64,000 nucleotides of DNA, taken from NCBI GenBank assembly GCA_017624235.1, contig JAGANL010000047.1, positions 1-64,000 on the forward strand. The letters are read 5' to 3'. A program made the position numbers and the translations under genes. Shown one piece after another: positions 8,225 through 18,955 of this stretch. Within the stretch, counting starts at the first letter, position 1. The number at the start of each line of letters is the position of its first letter. This DNA is from Lachnospiraceae bacterium. Its GTDB lineage: Bacteria; Bacillota; Clostridia; Lachnospirales; Lachnospiraceae. Under the pieces are notes generated by a model that searched no databases, had not been told where the DNA came from, and worked only from the letters and a program-made list of their open reading frames with translations.

Positions 8225-10168
8225 ATGAGCACAGTTTGGGTGGATAGCAGCAAATGCGTGGGATGTAATTCCTGCGTCAGGGTTTGCCCGGTCAGTGATG
8301 CGAACTGCGCCAAAAAGGATGAAAACGGAAATATTATCATTGAGATTGATGAGACGAAGTGTATCAAGTGCGGTGCCTGTATTAAGGCTTGCAGTCATGG
8401 AGCCAGAGGGTTTGAGGATGATACGGAACAGTTTTTGGCAGATTTGAAAAGAGGCGAAAAAATTGCGGTCATAGCAGCTCCGGCCATTAAGATTGCTTTT
8501 GACGGCAACTGGAGGCACGCGCTTCAGTGGCTGCGCAATGAAGGTGTGGATGGAGTTTATGATGTGTCTCTGGGAGCGGATATCTGTACATGGGCGCATC
8601 TGCGTTATCTGGAGAGGCATCCGGATGCCAAAATCCTGAGCCAGCCCTGTGCTGTCATTGTCAATTATATTGTGAAACACAGACAAAAGCTGTTAAAGAA
8701 CCTTTCTCCGGTTCAGAGTCCGATGCTTTGTCTGGCAGTCTATATGCGTAAGTATTTGAATTATAAGGGAAAGATTGCTGCCATTTCACCGTGTATCGGA
8801 AAAAGGGATGAGTTTCGGATGACGGGACTGATTCAGTACAATGTAACGATGGAGCATTTGAAGCAGTATTTTGAGGAGCATCATATTGAACTGCCTAAGG
8901 TTAAGCTGTATTCTGAGTTTGAATTTGATGTGGAACAGGGCATGGAAGGTGCAATCTATCCGAAGCCGGGCGGACTGATGAAGAATCTGCTGTATCATAA
9001 ACCAGATCTGGATATTATGAATCTGGAGGGTACGGAGCATGTTTATAAGGAACTTGTCAAATATATGGATGAGGATGAACGGTATAAACCGCAGGTACTG
9101 GATGTACTGAATTGTGAATTTGGCTGCAACGGTGGGCCGGCTGTCGGTCAGGATTATAATTTTATGCGGATGAATGCCATTATGCACGACGTAGAGACGT
9201 ATGCGCATGAGAAGAGACAGAAGAATACCAAACGCGGAAAGGATCTGCAGTATGACCGGTTCGATAAAGAATTGAGACTGGAGGATTTCTTACGGGAATA
9301 CCAGCCGGAAAATGTAGCTAAAGTGTCCGTCAGCCAGGCTGATTTAGAGCGGGGCTATACGGCACTCGGGAAAAGGACAGAGACGGAGAAGCATTTTGAC
9401 TGTCACGCATGCGGTTTCCGTTCCTGTGCGGATATGGCCAAGGCGATTGTCAGAGGGCTCAATTTGCCCGAGAACTGTCATCAGTATATGATGCAGCAGA
9501 TTCGTGAGGAAAGGGAACGGATTACCGGAGTCAATAGTCAGGTCAGTGAGCTGACGCATAAGCTGCAGGATGTGACGGAAGAAATCAATGCGCGTATGGC
9601 TGAGGTCAGGGAGGCAGCAGCCCATATTGGAGAAATCGGCCGCAGCAACAGCACTGAGATGGGAAATGTCATTACCTATATGGACGGGCTGAAGGAATTG
9701 AACGGTACGATTCTGAACGGAATGCAGGATATCAATGTGAATATTGCAAAGTACCGTGAGATGTCCCAGAGCGTGGAGCGGATTGCCAGAAATATCAATC
9801 TGTTATCCTTAAATGCAAGTATTGAAGCTGCCAGAGCAGGAGAGGCAGGACGTGGTTTTGCCGTGGTAGCAGATAATATCCGGAAGCTTTCGGATGAGTC
9901 CAAGCAGTCAGTAGCCGAAGCGCAGGACAATGATGATAAGATTGCAGGTGTGATTTCCACGGTTAATACGACTGTGGATGGCTTTACAGACAATATTGCA
10001 AAGCTGACGGAGGTCGTGCAGACGGCCATTGAGGGTGTGAACCAAAGTTCCGTACGGAGTGAAAATATACAGGATGTTATGCAGCAGATGAGTGGTATTT
10101 TGGATACGATGACGGACATGGTGGAACAAACAAACAGAATTCTTTTAGCAAACGAGGAGGAAAGATGA
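8225..10168 (+). CDS. Sensory [FeFe]-hydrogenase-like protein fused to a methyl-accepting chemotaxis signalling domain
   Basis: The 647-residue protein has four modules. Residues about 8-62 form a 2[4Fe-4S] ferredoxin domain ([23 protein letters not shown]). Residues about 75-335 form an [FeFe]-hydrogenase large-subunit core whose H-cluster loops are reduced: QPC (C142), SPCIGK (C190) and CEFGCNGG (C297, C301), so all four cluster cysteines are kept but the catalytic TSCCPxW loop is not. Residues about 390-425 form a CHACGFRSC...C iron-sulphur domain. The C-terminus (about 440-647) holds a chemoreceptor hairpin tip ([26 protein letters not shown]). No transmembrane helix exists, so it is a cytoplasmic receptor. 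Known sensory hydrogenases (groups C/D) carry kinase, cyclase or phosphatase outputs; here the output should be CheA/CheW. The ATG at 8225 follows GGAGGG (8212-8217). Its stop overlaps the next start (ATGA). Confidence 0.88.
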   Translation: MSTVWVDSSKCVGCNSCVRVCPVSDANCAKKDENGNIIIEIDETKCIKCGACIKACSHGARGFEDDTEQFLADLKRGEKIAVIAAPAIKIAFDGNWRHALQWLRNEGVDGVYDVSLGADICTWAHLRYLERHPDAKILSQPCAVIVNYIVKHRQKLLKNLSPVQSPMLCLAVYMRKYLNYKGKIAAISPCIGKRDEFRMTGLIQYNVTMEHLKQYFEEHHIELPKVKLYSEFEFDVEQGMEGAIYPKPGGLMKNLLYHKPDLDIMNLEGTEHVYKELVKYMDEDERYKPQVLDVLNCEFGCNGGPAVGQDYNFMRMNAIMHDVETYAHEKRQKNTKRGKDLQYDRFDKELRLEDFLREYQPENVAKVSVSQADLERGYTALGKRTETEKHFDCHACGFRSCADMAKAIVRGLNLPENCHQYMMQQIREERERITGVNSQVSELTHKLQDVTEEINARMAEVREAAAHIGEIGRSNSTEMGNVITYMDGLKELNGTILNGMQDINVNIAKYREMSQSVERIARNINLLSLNASIEAARAGEAGRGFAVVADNIRKLSDESKQSVAEAQDNDDKIAGVISTVNTTVDGFTDNIAKLTEVVQTAIEGVNQSSVRSENIQDVMQQMSGILDTMTDMVEQTNRILLANEEER

Positions 10169-11787
10169 GAAGAGGACTGAAAAAACTTATGTTAGGCGTT
10201 TCCGCAATGGCGATTGCAGCCTTGCTGGGAATGGGAAATGGACAGGATGTTGTGAAGGCGGCAGGCTATACATCCGTGATTCAGGCATGTGCAATCAACG
10301 GAAACAATGTAGTGGTGACAGCAGCCGTTCCGGCAGGCACACCTACCGATGACAATGTATTGTATTTATTTGAGATGCCGACCTATGCGGCAGGACTGAC
10401 AGGCAGTCCGGTTGCTACAGCACCTTACGGACAGGCAGCAGCATTTACGGTGCCGTTAAATCAGGATCAGGCAAATTCCAGACTGTATTCCAAATTTGCC
10501 GTTGCGGTAAAGAGCGGCGGCGCTTTCGTGCAGATTACGGATACGGCATACATTGGTAATCCGGAAGCGATTGCAAAGCATACGATGGCGTACCCGGAGG
10601 GAGTATCCAAGAAGGGACTTTTAGTATCCCCAACGCAGTATAATACCAATGAAATTGCAGATTTAGGTGTGAAACAGGTAACCTATGATGTACCGATCAA
10701 CCGACTGTTCGGGCCGACAACCAATGGCTCCTATCCGACCATCAATTATAAATACAATGGAAAGAATTATCAGTTTGATGGTTTTATCGTAGCCCAGTAT
10801 GATCATGTATTTAAGAATCTGACACAGAAGGGTGTTGTAGTCACGGCTATCCTGTTAAATGAGTTAGATCCGACCTGCATGCAGACCACGCATCCGCTTG
10901 CCAGAACACAGACAACTTCACCGTACTATATGTTCAATGCAGCAGATGCTTCCGGTGTAGAGCATCTTGCAGCAGCGGCTTCCTTCTTATCCAGCCGTTA
11001 TTCGGACATCGGTGTCGGTCGTGTACATAACTGGATCATCGGCAATGAAATTACAGCCAGAAGCCAGTGGAATTACATTGCACCGATGGATGTGACCACT
11101 TATACAGAGGAATATGCAAAGGCACTTCGTGTCTTCTATACAGCGATTAAGAGCAGCAATGCCAATGCAAGAGTATTTATTTCATTGGATCAGACCTGGA
11201 ATCGTAATCTGACAGACGGAACCGGTTATGACGGACGCGACATCATTGACGCACTGAGTGCAAACTCGATTGCACACGGCAACTTTGATTGGGGCGTAGC
11301 AATTCATCCATACGGTGTACCTCTGACCTGGGCCGCATTCTGGAATATGCCGCCGCAGTATGCTGCTATGAAGCTTGTGACCAACACAGCGGATTCACCG
11401 ATGATTACAGCACAGAATATTAGTGTCTTTACAGATTATATGTGCCAGCCGCAGAATCTGTCCAGAACCGGAGCAGTCAGAAATCTGATGGTAAGCGAGG
11501 TTGGCTTCCCGTCTGCACAGGGTGAGAATGTACAGGCAGCAGCTATTGTTTATGCTTATTATAATGTAGCTTACAACCAGCATATTGATGCCTTCATTCT
11601 GGCAAGAGATATTGATTCTCCGACAGAGGTTGCACAGGGATTGAATATGGGACTCCGCAATGCGGATGGCTCCAACAAGCTGGCTTACAGCGTATATAAG
11701 AGCATGGATACCAATCCGGCAGCAGTGGAAGGTCTGAAGGCAGTCATCGGAATCTCTGAGTGGAGTCAGGTAGTTCAGGCAAGATAA
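10165..11787 (+). CDS. Secreted DUF5722-type glycoside-hydrolase-like protein
   Basis: A signal peptide (basic MRRGLKK, hydrophobic 8-24, cleavage probably near VKA-AG at 32-34) directs export. The 540-residue protein resembles the DUF5722 family, a TIM-barrel group. Two acidic residues fit a clan GH-A retaining layout: E295 in WIIGNE after a beta strand (acid/base position) and E445 in VSEVGFPS (nucleophile position). Substrate unknown; activity inferred. Its start codon overlaps the stop of the hydrogenase-chemoreceptor gene by four bases, so the two are translated together, which is odd for a cytoplasmic sensor and a secreted enzyme. A terminator follows at 11848. Confidence 0.75.
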   Translation: MRRGLKKLMLGVSAMAIAALLGMGNGQDVVKAAGYTSVIQACAINGNNVVVTAAVPAGTPTDDNVLYLFEMPTYAAGLTGSPVATAPYGQAAAFTVPLNQDQANSRLYSKFAVAVKSGGAFVQITDTAYIGNPEAIAKHTMAYPEGVSKKGLLVSPTQYNTNEIADLGVKQVTYDVPINRLFGPTTNGSYPTINYKYNGKNYQFDGFIVAQYDHVFKNLTQKGVVVTAILLNELDPTCMQTTHPLARTQTTSPYYMFNAADASGVEHLAAAASFLSSRYSDIGVGRVHNWIIGNEITARSQWNYIAPMDVTTYTEEYAKALRVFYTAIKSSNANARVFISLDQTWNRNLTDGTGYDGRDIIDALSANSIAHGNFDWGVAIHPYGVPLTWAAFWNMPPQYAAMKLVTNTADSPMITAQNISVFTDYMCQPQNLSRTGAVRNLMVSEVGFPSAQGENVQAAAIVYAYYNVAYNQHIDAFILARDIDSPTEVAQGLNMGLRNADGSNKLAYSVYKSMDTNPAAVEGLKAVIGISEWSQVVQAR

Positions 11788-11847
11788 GTGAATAGCGGGA
11801 AATCCTATATAAGGGATGGAAGCAGATACTATAATATCGTAGCAAAT

Positions 11848-11878
11848 GGGCGGAGGACAGAGTCTTCCGTCCGTTTTT
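11848..11878 (+). terminator. Rho-independent terminator after the DUF5722 gene
   Basis: An 11-bp stem (11848-11858 with 11862-11872, two G-T pairs), AGA loop, then GTTTTT. It ends the two-gene hydrogenase-sensor operon. Partial read-through would reach the small gene at 11899. Confidence 0.75.
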
Positions 11879-11898
11879 GCAGAGAGGAGAGAAGAGCT

Positions 11899-12219
11899 AT
11901 GGTGCCGGAACTGGCAAGGCAGGCGGTGATCATCAAAAGCAGATGGAATACCAGTACCATGACCGGAAACTATGAAATGGGATATGCGGTCGGTGTATTG
12001 ACGAAAGTAAGCGGAGTATTGTACCCGGCGGATTTTTCCTCCCCGGCGCAGTTGAAGGAAAAAATGCTGGAACTGCTTGAGAATTATGAACCCGGAAATG
12101 AGCATGAGAGCAATACGATTCAAATGCTGAAGTATTATGAGCCGGATGAAACGATGGATGAGCAGTTTTTTGAAATGATCAATATGGGACTTTCGGAAAA
12201 AACACCGTGGAAACGTTAA
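11899..12219 (+). CDS. Small conserved-looking protein of unknown function
   Basis: A 106-residue soluble protein that I do not recognise. It is acidic, with a central PADFSSPAQLKEKMLELLENYEP segment predicted as helical, and no signal peptide, metal motif or membrane helix. The ATG at 11899 follows a purine-rich AGAGAGGAGAG site (11881-11891); a GTG at 11788 in the same frame would read through the terminator hairpin and is rejected. It sits between the hydrogenase-sensor operon and the HD-GYP response regulator; no clear promoter of its own was found apart from a lone TATAAT at 11830. Confidence 0.6.
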   Translation: MVPELARQAVIIKSRWNTSTMTGNYEMGYAVGVLTKVSGVLYPADFSSPAQLKEKMLELLENYEPGNEHESNTIQMLKYYEPDETMDEQFFEMINMGLSEKTPWKR

Positions 12220-12228
12220 AAACCAGAG

Positions 12229-12257
12229 TTGAAGAAATAGTCCTTTTTTGCTATAAT
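12229..12257 (+). promoter_or_regulatory. Sigma-A-type promoter of the HD-GYP response regulator
   Basis: TTGAAG (12229-12234), 17-bp spacer, TATAAT (12252-12257), 39 bases before the start codon. Confidence 0.7.
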
Positions 12258-12295
12258 GACAAAAAATAAGTCAAAACAGAAGCGGAGAAATGATT

Positions 12296-13369
12296 ATGCG
12301 GATAAAACACATTCTGGCGGTTGATGACAATAGGACAAATTTGAATATCGTAAAGGATGCGTTGAAGGACAAGTATCGTGTGACCTGTGTGCAGAGTGGA
12401 CCGGAGGCGCTTCATTTTCTGGAGCAGAATCGAAAAAAGGTGGATTTGATTCTGCTTGATTTGATTATGCCGCATATGACAGGACTGGACGTGCTTGAAC
12501 AGTTGAAGAAGGATGAAAAGCTGAGAACGGTTCCGGTCGTATTTCTCACATCCAACAGGTCTGTGGAAACAGAGATTACCTGTCTGGAAAATGGTGCAAT
12601 GGATTTCATCGGAAAGCCCTTTGCGCCTAAGACTCTTCGGATGCGTGTAGGGCGGATTCTGGAGCTGGAGGAATATCAGCATAATCTGGAGGAAATGGTA
12701 GAGGAGAAGGCAAGGAAGATTGAGAAGATACAGAGAAATATTGTCGTAAATCTGGCGAATGTCATAGAGAGCAGAGACAATGATTCCGGGCATCATGTCA
12801 AACGTACCGGAGCTTATGTCGAGGTGATTGCCAGAGGGCTGAAAAAGGAAGGAATCTATGCAGATGAGTTGACGGAGGATTACATTGCGAGACTGCGTAA
12901 TGCGTCAGCACTGCATGATATTGGAAAGATTGCAATACCCGATCATATACTTTGTAAACCGGGCAGGCTGACCCAGGAGGAATTTGAGGTGATTCAGACG
13001 CACTGTGAGATGGGCGGTAAGCTGGTGCGGGAATGTCTGACCGGAGTGGATGATAATCACTATATGGATATTGCGGTAGATGTGGCAGTTTATCATCACG
13101 AAAAGTGGGATGGAACCGGTTATCCGGCAAAGCTGAAACGGGATAAGATACCGTTAGCTGCCCGGATCATGGCAATCGCAGATGTTTTTGACGCATTGAT
13201 TTCCAAGCGATGCTATAAGGAGCCGTATTCTGTGGAGGAAGCCTTCCGAATTATTCGGGAATCCAGAGGAACTCATTTTGATCCGATGATTACGGATGTC
13301 TTTCTTTTAAACCGCGAATCCATCATCAATATTATTCAGCATTTTCAGGAAGAGGAAGCAGCAGGATAG
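12296..13369 (+). CDS. Response regulator with HD-GYP phosphodiesterase domain
   Basis: Residues 1 to about 120 are a receiver domain with the acidic pair D10-D11 (VDDN) and phospho-acceptor D55 (LLDLIMP), and K in GKPFAP. A coiled linker (about 122-150) leads to an HD-GYP domain with H207-D208 in LHDIGK and an intact G275-Y276-P277 in WDGTGYPAKL, so it should hydrolyse cyclic di-GMP when phosphorylated. The ATG at 12296 is favoured over 12290 because CGGAG lies 8 nt upstream. No histidine kinase is adjacent. It fits with the diguanylate cyclase at 34.1 kb and the flagellar operon in this window. Confidence 0.9.
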   Translation: MRIKHILAVDDNRTNLNIVKDALKDKYRVTCVQSGPEALHFLEQNRKKVDLILLDLIMPHMTGLDVLEQLKKDEKLRTVPVVFLTSNRSVETEITCLENGAMDFIGKPFAPKTLRMRVGRILELEEYQHNLEEMVEEKARKIEKIQRNIVVNLANVIESRDNDSGHHVKRTGAYVEVIARGLKKEGIYADELTEDYIARLRNASALHDIGKIAIPDHILCKPGRLTQEEFEVIQTHCEMGGKLVRECLTGVDDNHYMDIAVDVAVYHHEKWDGTGYPAKLKRDKIPLAARIMAIADVFDALISKRCYKEPYSVEEAFRIIRESRGTHFDPMITDVFLLNRESIINIIQHFQEEEAAG

Positions 13370-13425
13370 ATTCCTCAGTCGGAAAATCATACGGAAATTC
13401 ATATGGAAATCAAATACTAACAGAT

Positions 13426-13466
13426 AAAAGGTCATGACCAGATAAAAATGGTTCATGACCTTTTTT
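13426..13466. terminator. Bidirectional terminator between convergent genes
   Basis: An A-rich arm (13426-13439) pairs with 13450-13464 over about 14 bp with one bulge; TTTTTT follows on the plus strand and TTTT on the minus strand. It can end both the HD-GYP gene and the convergent 1421-residue gene. Confidence 0.75.
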
Positions 13467-13502
13467 GATGAAAAATCTGTTTTGATAAAAACTGTATTTT
13501 AA

Positions 13503-16500
13503 TCAGGCAGAATGCTCTGAAGCGTCCGTCTGCGTATTCCTGTTCAGGTTTTTCTGTGCGGTAGAGAGCATCAGTTTGATGCGGTTTAACTGGTTTACCT
13601 CACTGGCACCCGGATCGTAGTCGATGGCTACAATATTGGCCTGCGGATACTCCTTGCGGATCGCCTTGATGACACCCTTTCCGACTACGTGATTCGGCAG
13701 GCAGCCAAACGGCTGTGTGCAGACGATATTCGGAGCATCGCTGTGAATCAGTTCAATCATTTCACCGGTTAGGAACCAGCCTTCACCGGTCTGATTACCG
13801 ATAGAAACGATAGGCTCTGCATAATGCACCAGATCCTCAATATGAGCCGGTGGTGTGAAATGCCTGCTTTTGGCAAATTCATCGGCAGCAGCGGAGCGGG
13901 CAAATTCCAATGCCTTGATACCGAGCCTGCAGAGCCTTGCAGCCTTTTTGCTCGTTCCCAGATGTTCTGCTTTGTAAATCTGGTTCTGGAAACAGTAAAG
14001 CATAAAGTCTAACAGATCCGGTACAACGGCTTCTGCACCTTCCGATTCCAGTAATTCTACCAGATAGTTGTTAGCGGCCGGAAGGAATTTTACTAAAATT
14101 TCACCCACGATACCTACGCGTGGCTTTTTCACATCCGTAATGGGGATGGCATCAAAATCCCGGATGATCTGTCGGCACATTTTCCGGAAGGTAAAGAAGT
14201 TCAGATGTCTGCCGGAGACAAAATCCTGACATTTCGATACCCATTGGCGATGCAGGGCATTGACATTGCCTTCTTCCTGTTCATAAGGTCTCATGCGGTA
14301 GGTGCAGCGCATGAAGATATCGCCAAAGATAGCTCCACAGGCAGCACGCAGCAGAAGGTTTGCATCCAGCTTAAATCCGGGATTCGTTTCGATTCCTGCC
14401 ATGTTCAGGGAAATGACCGGAATCTGCGACATGCCGGCCTTTTCCAGTGCACGGCGGATAAAGCCGATGTAATTGGTTGCCCGACAGCCCCCTCCCGTCT
14501 GGGACATAATGATGGCTATGCGATTTAGGTCATATTTCCCGGAAAGCAGCGCTTCCATTATCTGCCCTACGACGAACAGGGAAGGATAGCAGGCATCATT
14601 ATTGACATATTTCAAGCCCACATCCACGGAGTGCTTATTGTCATTGGAAAGTACTTCAAAACGATAACCACAGGCCCGGAAGGCGGGCTCGATAAGCTCA
14701 AAGTGAATTGGTGACATCTGTGGACATAAAATGGTATAGTCCTTGCGCATTTCTTCTGTAAACGGCACCTTGGTAATCGCAGAGGAGTGGATTTCACGCT
14801 GCTGGTGCTTCTGCTCTCTGACACGGATAGCGGATAACAGGGAGCGGATGCGGATACGTGCAGCCCCCAGATTGTTCACCTCGTCTATCTTTAAGCAGGT
14901 ATAAATCTTACCTGAACCGGACAGGATATCATTGACCTGATCGGTCGTGACCGCATCCAGTCCGCAGCCAAAGGAATTCAACTGGATCAGATCCAGATTA
15001 TCCACCGTCTTTACATAGCTTGCGGCAGCGTACAGTCTGGAATGGTACATCCACTGGTCGGATACGATCAGCGGTCTTTCTGGTGCAGTAAGGTGGGAGA
15101 TGGAATCCTCCGTCAGTACGGCAATATCATAGGAGGTGATCAGCTCCGGGATGCCGTGGTTGATTTCCGGATCGATATGGTAGGGGCGTCCGGCCAGTAC
15201 GATACCGCGTTTCCCGGTTTCCTTCAGATAGTCCAATACTTCTTCGCCCTTATGCCTCATATCGGTACGTGCCAGTGCAAGCTCCTGCCATGCTTCTTTG
15301 GCGGCAGCTGCTACCTCGCCCCTGTCCAGTTCCAGAAATTCCTGAGTCAGTGCTTCGGTAACGGTTTCCAGTGAGGTAAAGGACATGAAAGGGTTGCGGA
15401 AGGTGACCTGTCCGCTTGAAATCTCGTCCACATTGTTTTTAATATTTTCCGAGTAAGAGGTAACAATCGGGCAATTGTAATGATTGTTTGCCTCGCTGAA
15501 TTCATTTCGTTCGTAAAATAGAGCCGGATAAAAAATAAAATCCACGTTCTGTTTGATCAGCCAGGAAACATGTCCATGCGCGAGCTTGGCCGGATAGCAT
15601 TCGGACTCGCTCGGAATGGATTCAATGCCAAGCTCGTAAATCTTACGGTTCGACACCGGAGAGAGTATGACACGGTAGCCGAGTCTGGTAAAGAAGGTGA
15701 ACCAGAACGGATAATTCTCATACATGTTCAGAACACGAGGGATTCCGACCGTGCCCCTGGGTGCCGCATCCGCAGGAAGAGGCTCGTAGGAGAAGTAGCG
15801 GTTCAGCTTATATTCAAATAAGTTCGGAACATGATTGGCGTTTTTTTCCTTGCCCAGTCCGCGTTCACAGCGGTTGCCTGAAATATACTGACGTCCGCCG
15901 GAGAATTTATTGATGGTCAGACGGCAGTTGTTGGTACAGCCCTTACATTTTGCCATGGTAGTGGTAAATTCCAGAGCGTTGATCTTATCAATCGATAACA
16001 TGGTGGTCTGGTAATGCTCTGTCTCATGAAAACGTTCCCTTGCAATGAGAGCAGCACCGAAGGCACCCATAATGCCGGCAATATCCGGACGGATTGCCTG
16101 ACAGTTCGCAATTTTTTCAAAGCTGCGCAAAACAGCATCGTTATAGAAGGTTCCACCCTGTACTACAATCTGCTTTCCAAGCTCGGAAGCATCGGATACC
16201 TTGATGACCTTAAACAGGGCATTCTTGATGACCGAATAAGCCAGTCCGGCCGAAATGTCTGCTACAGATGCGCCTTCCTTCTGTGCCTGCTTTACTTTGG
16301 AATTCATAAATACGGTACAGCGGGTTCCAAGATCAATCGGATGCTCGGCAAACAGGGCAGCCTTTGCAAAGTCCTCTACGCTGTAGTTTAAGGATTTGGC
16401 AAAGGTCTCTATAAAGGAGCCGCAGCCGGAAGAACAGGCCTCATTTAACTGGACAGAGTCTACCGTCTGATTTTTGATCTTAATACATTTCATATCCTGA

Positions 16501-17768
16501 CCGCCGATGTCCAGAATGCAATCCACCTGAGGATCAAAGAAGGCGGCGGCATAGTAGTGCGCTACGGTCTCTACCTCTCCGTCATCCAGTAAAAAGGCGG
16601 CCTTCATCAGAGCTTCTCCATAGCCGGTGGAGCAGGAACGGACAATTTTCACATCATCCGGCAACTGCCCGTAGATTTCCTGAATGGAACGGATTGCGGT
16701 CTTTAAGGGGCTGCCGTTGTTGTTGGAGTAAAAGGAATAGAGCAGGGAGCCGTCCTCACCGACCAAAGCGACTTTGGTAGTGGTAGAACCGGCATCGATG
16801 CCCAGATAACAGTTCCCATGATATGTACTTAAATTTCCGGTCACAACATGATGTCTGCTGTGACGGTCTTTAAATTCCTGATAGTCTGCTTCCGAAGCGA
16901 AAAGAGGATCCATACGCTCTACTTCAAAATCCATTTTGATGCCTTGAGAGAGCTTTTCTGCCATTTCCTCGATGGTGACAGAAACCTCCTTTTTAGCATT
17001 TAAAGCAGAACCGATTGCCGCAAAGAGGTGAGAGTTATCCGTATCGATGATATGCTCCTCATCCAGCTTTAAGGTACGAATGAAGGCTGTCTTCAGTTCC
17101 GATAAAAAGTGAAGAGGGCCGCCCAAAAATGCCACATGTCCGCGAATCGGCTTTCCACAGGCAAGTCCGCTGATGGTCTGGTTGACCACTGCCTGAAAAA
17201 TGGAAGCGGAAAGATCCTCCTTGGTAGCTCCTTCGTTAATCAGCGGCTGGATATCCGTTTTGGCAAAAACGCCGCAGCGCGCTGCAATCGTATAAAGAGA
17301 CTGATAGCCTTTGGCATATTCGTTTAAGCCGGAGGCATCAGTCTGTAAAAGGGATGCCATCTGATCGATAAAGGAGCCGGTTCCGCCGGCGCAGATACCG
17401 TTCATACGCTGTTCGACGTTGCCTCCTTCAAAATAGATGATCTTGGCATCCTCACCGCCCAATTCGATAGCTACATCGGTTTTGGGAGCAAGCTCCTGTA
17501 AGGCAGTGGATACGGCGATTACCTCCTGGTTGAAGGGAACGCCCAGGTGATTGGCCAGAGTCAGTCCGCCGGAGCCGGTAATCATCGGATGCAGCGTAAT
17601 GTTGCCAAGGGAGGCCTTTGCTTCGTCTAACAGAGAAGCCAGAGTTCCCTGGATGTTGGCAAAATGCCTTTTGTAATCAGAAAATAATATTTGATGCACA
17701 TCGTTTAAGATGGCTATTTTTACAGTAGTGGAACCGATATCGATTCCGAGAGTATATTCCTTTTGCAT
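13503..17768 (-). CDS. Giant 2-hydroxyacyl-CoA dehydratase activase-related protein (two BadF/BcrA-type ATPase domains)
   Basis: The 1421-residue cytoplasmic protein has two ASKHA ATPase domains in tandem, opening with [13 protein letters not shown] (about 7) and [14 protein letters not shown] (about 325). Each carries a cluster-ligand region, ICAGGTGSF in the first and [10 protein letters not shown] in the second, as in HgdC-type activases. A cysteine motif CKGCTNNC follows near 610, then a DUF2229-like region and a long C-terminal part with further conserved cysteines ([27 protein letters not shown]). Classical activases are about 260 residues and inject electrons into 2-hydroxyacyl-CoA dehydratases; for this long form the substrate is unknown and no dehydratase genes are adjacent. 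It is transcribed alone from a promoter at 17816. Confidence 0.85.
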   Translation of the reverse strand: MQKEYTLGIDIGSTTVKIAILNDVHQILFSDYKRHFANIQGTLASLLDEAKASLGNITLHPMITGSGGLTLANHLGVPFNQEVIAVSTALQELAPKTDVAIELGGEDAKIIYFEGGNVEQRMNGICAGGTGSFIDQMASLLQTDASGLNEYAKGYQSLYTIAARCGVFAKTDIQPLINEGATKEDLSASIFQAVVNQTISGLACGKPIRGHVAFLGGPLHFLSELKTAFIRTLKLDEEHIIDTDNSHLFAAIGSALNAKKEVSVTIEEMAEKLSQGIKMDFEVERMDPLFASEADYQEFKDRHSRHHVVTGNLSTYHGNCYLGIDAGSTTTKVALVGEDGSLLYSFYSNNNGSPLKTAIRSIQEIYGQLPDDVKIVRSCSTGYGEALMKAAFLLDDGEVETVAHYYAAAFFDPQVDCILDIGGQDMKCIKIKNQTVDSVQLNEACSSGCGSFIETFAKSLNYSVEDFAKAALFAEHPIDLGTRCTVFMNSKVKQAQKEGASVADISAGLAYSVIKNALFKVIKVSDASELGKQIVVQGGTFYNDAVLRSFEKIANCQAIRPDIAGIMGAFGAALIARERFHETEHYQTTMLSIDKINALEFTTTMAKCKGCTNNCRLTINKFSGGRQYISGNRCERGLGKEKNANHVPNLFEYKLNRYFSYEPLPADAAPRGTVGIPRVLNMYENYPFWFTFFTRLGYRVILSPVSNRKIYELGIESIPSESECYPAKLAHGHVSWLIKQNVDFIFYPALFYERNEFSEANNHYNCPIVTSYSENIKNNVDEISSGQVTFRNPFMSFTSLETVTEALTQEFLELDRGEVAAAAKEAWQELALARTDMRHKGEEVLDYLKETGKRGIVLAGRPYHIDPEINHGIPELITSYDIAVLTEDSISHLTAPERPLIVSDQWMYHSRLYAAASYVKTVDNLDLIQLNSFGCGLDAVTTDQVNDILSGSGKIYTCLKIDEVNNLGAARIRIRSLLSAIRVREQKHQQREIHSSAITKVPFTEEMRKDYTILCPQMSPIHFELIEPAFRACGYRFEVLSNDNKHSVDVGLKYVNNDACYPSLFVVGQIMEALLSGKYDLNRIAIIMSQTGGGCRATNYIGFIRRALEKAGMSQIPVISLNMAGIETNPGFKLDANLLLRAACGAIFGDIFMRCTYRMRPYEQEEGNVNALHRQWVSKCQDFVSGRHLNFFTFRKMCRQIIRDFDAIPITDVKKPRVGIVGEILVKFLPAANNYLVELLESEGAEAVVPDLLDFMLYCFQNQIYKAEHLGTSKKAARLCRLGIKALEFARSAAADEFAKSRHFTPPAHIEDLVHYAEPIVSIGNQTGEGWFLTGEMIELIHSDAPNIVCTQPFGCLPNHVVGKGVIKAIRKEYPQANIVAIDYDPGASEVNQLNRIKLMLSTAQKNLNRNTQTDASEHSA

Positions 17769-17815
17769 AGATTAGCTTAACCTTTCATTGAGTCCGTCCA
17801 TCGCGACCATTCTAC

Positions 17816-17844
17816 ATTATACGACACACATTTTAAAAGTGCAA
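17816..17844 (-). promoter_or_regulatory. Sigma-A-type promoter of the activase-related gene
   Basis: On the minus strand TTGCAC (17844-17839), 17-bp spacer, TATAAT (17821-17816), about 48 bases before the start codon. Confidence 0.7.
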
Positions 17845-17929
17845 TCAACAAATTGTGTATAATGCCTTTCCAAAATCTAATGTTTTTGTGAACTGTTTCT
17901 AAGGATTTTATGAAGTTTGACAGGCTTTG

Positions 17930-17958
17930 TTTACATTTTTATGGGGGAATGATAAAAT
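17930..17958 (+). promoter_or_regulatory. Sigma-A-type promoter of the rhomboid-like gene
   Basis: TTTACA (17930-17935), 17-bp spacer, TAAAAT (17953-17958). A TTGACA at 17917-17922 has only a poor -10 partner. Confidence 0.6.
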
Positions 17959-18030
17959 GTATACCAGTACCTTGCCTGTGGCAGGAAAAGAGAGGCATTT
18001 TAATAGGAAGTAAAGGAGTCATATATATCT

Positions 18031-18912
18031 ATGAACTGGATGAATAAGCTTGAACGAAAATTTGGAAGATTTGCGATACAGAATGTGTCGCTTTATTTGT
18101 TGATCTGCTATGCCTTTGGATATCTGATTGAGATGGTCAATCCGTCTTTTGTGGATTATCTGACTTTGAATCCTTATCTGATTCTGCATGGTCAGATTTG
18201 GAGACTGATTACCTGGATACTCATTCCGCCGTATTCCTTTGATCTGTTGGTCATTATTACCCTGTTTTTTTATTATTCGATCGGGACGACGTTGGAGAGG
18301 ACCTGGGGAACCTTCCGTTACAATCTGTATTTGTTTTCCGGTATTCTTTTTACCATAGTCGGAAGCTTTGTCGTGATGGGAATCCTGTATGTGCTGGACG
18401 CACAGGCGATTTCTGTGATGGGTGCAAAGATGTATTTTTCTCCGGAGATAGCGGGTGCTGTTTTCAGGCAGTTTAGTACCTATTATATCAATATGTCCAT
18501 TTTCCTTGCTTTTGCAGCAACTTTCCCGGATGCACAGGTGCTTTTGATGTTTGTGATTCCGGTTCGGATGAAATGGATGGGCATTGCCTATGCGGTACTT
18601 CTGGCTTTACAGATGTTTACCGGCAGCTTTGTCACCAGAATCGTGATTGCAGCATCCCTGCTTAATTTTGTTGTCTTTTTCCTATCGACGAGAAACCTGA
18701 TGTATGCCTCTCCGAAGCAGATGAAGAGACAGCATGAGTTCAAACGTGAGGTCAGACAGGCTTCGGGTGTGACCAAGCACAAATGCGCAATCTGTGGCAG
18801 GACAGAGCAGGATGATCCGAATCTGGAATTTCGTTTCTGTTCCAAGTGTGACGGCAATTATGAATACTGTCAGGATCATCTTTTTACCCATGAGCATATC
18901 AAGCGAAGCTGA
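18031..18912 (+). CDS. Rhomboid-fold membrane protein lacking the protease signature, with C-terminal zinc-ribbon-like tail
   Basis: The 293-residue protein has about six transmembrane helices (residues 20-215) with a rhomboid-like layout: HGQIWRLITWIL and the loop GTTLERTWGTFRYNLYLFSG match the GEWWRL and ExxWG regions of rhomboids. The HxxxN of helix 2 and the GxSG serine motif of helix 4 are absent, so it is probably a pseudo-protease. The C-terminal 55 residues are cytosolic and carry CAICG, then CSKCDGNYEYCQDH, a likely zinc ribbon. The next gene starts 43 bp downstream. Function unknown; partner or chaperone for membrane proteins is a guess. Confidence 0.7.
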   Translation: MNWMNKLERKFGRFAIQNVSLYLLICYAFGYLIEMVNPSFVDYLTLNPYLILHGQIWRLITWILIPPYSFDLLVIITLFFYYSIGTTLERTWGTFRYNLYLFSGILFTIVGSFVVMGILYVLDAQAISVMGAKMYFSPEIAGAVFRQFSTYYINMSIFLAFAATFPDAQVLLMFVIPVRMKWMGIAYAVLLALQMFTGSFVTRIVIAASLLNFVVFFLSTRNLMYASPKQMKRQHEFKREVRQASGVTKHKCAICGRTEQDDPNLEFRFCSKCDGNYEYCQDHLFTHEHIKRS

Positions 18913-18955
18913 CAAGAACGGGAACAGACAAAAAGGCAGGATAAAGGAGAAGAGT

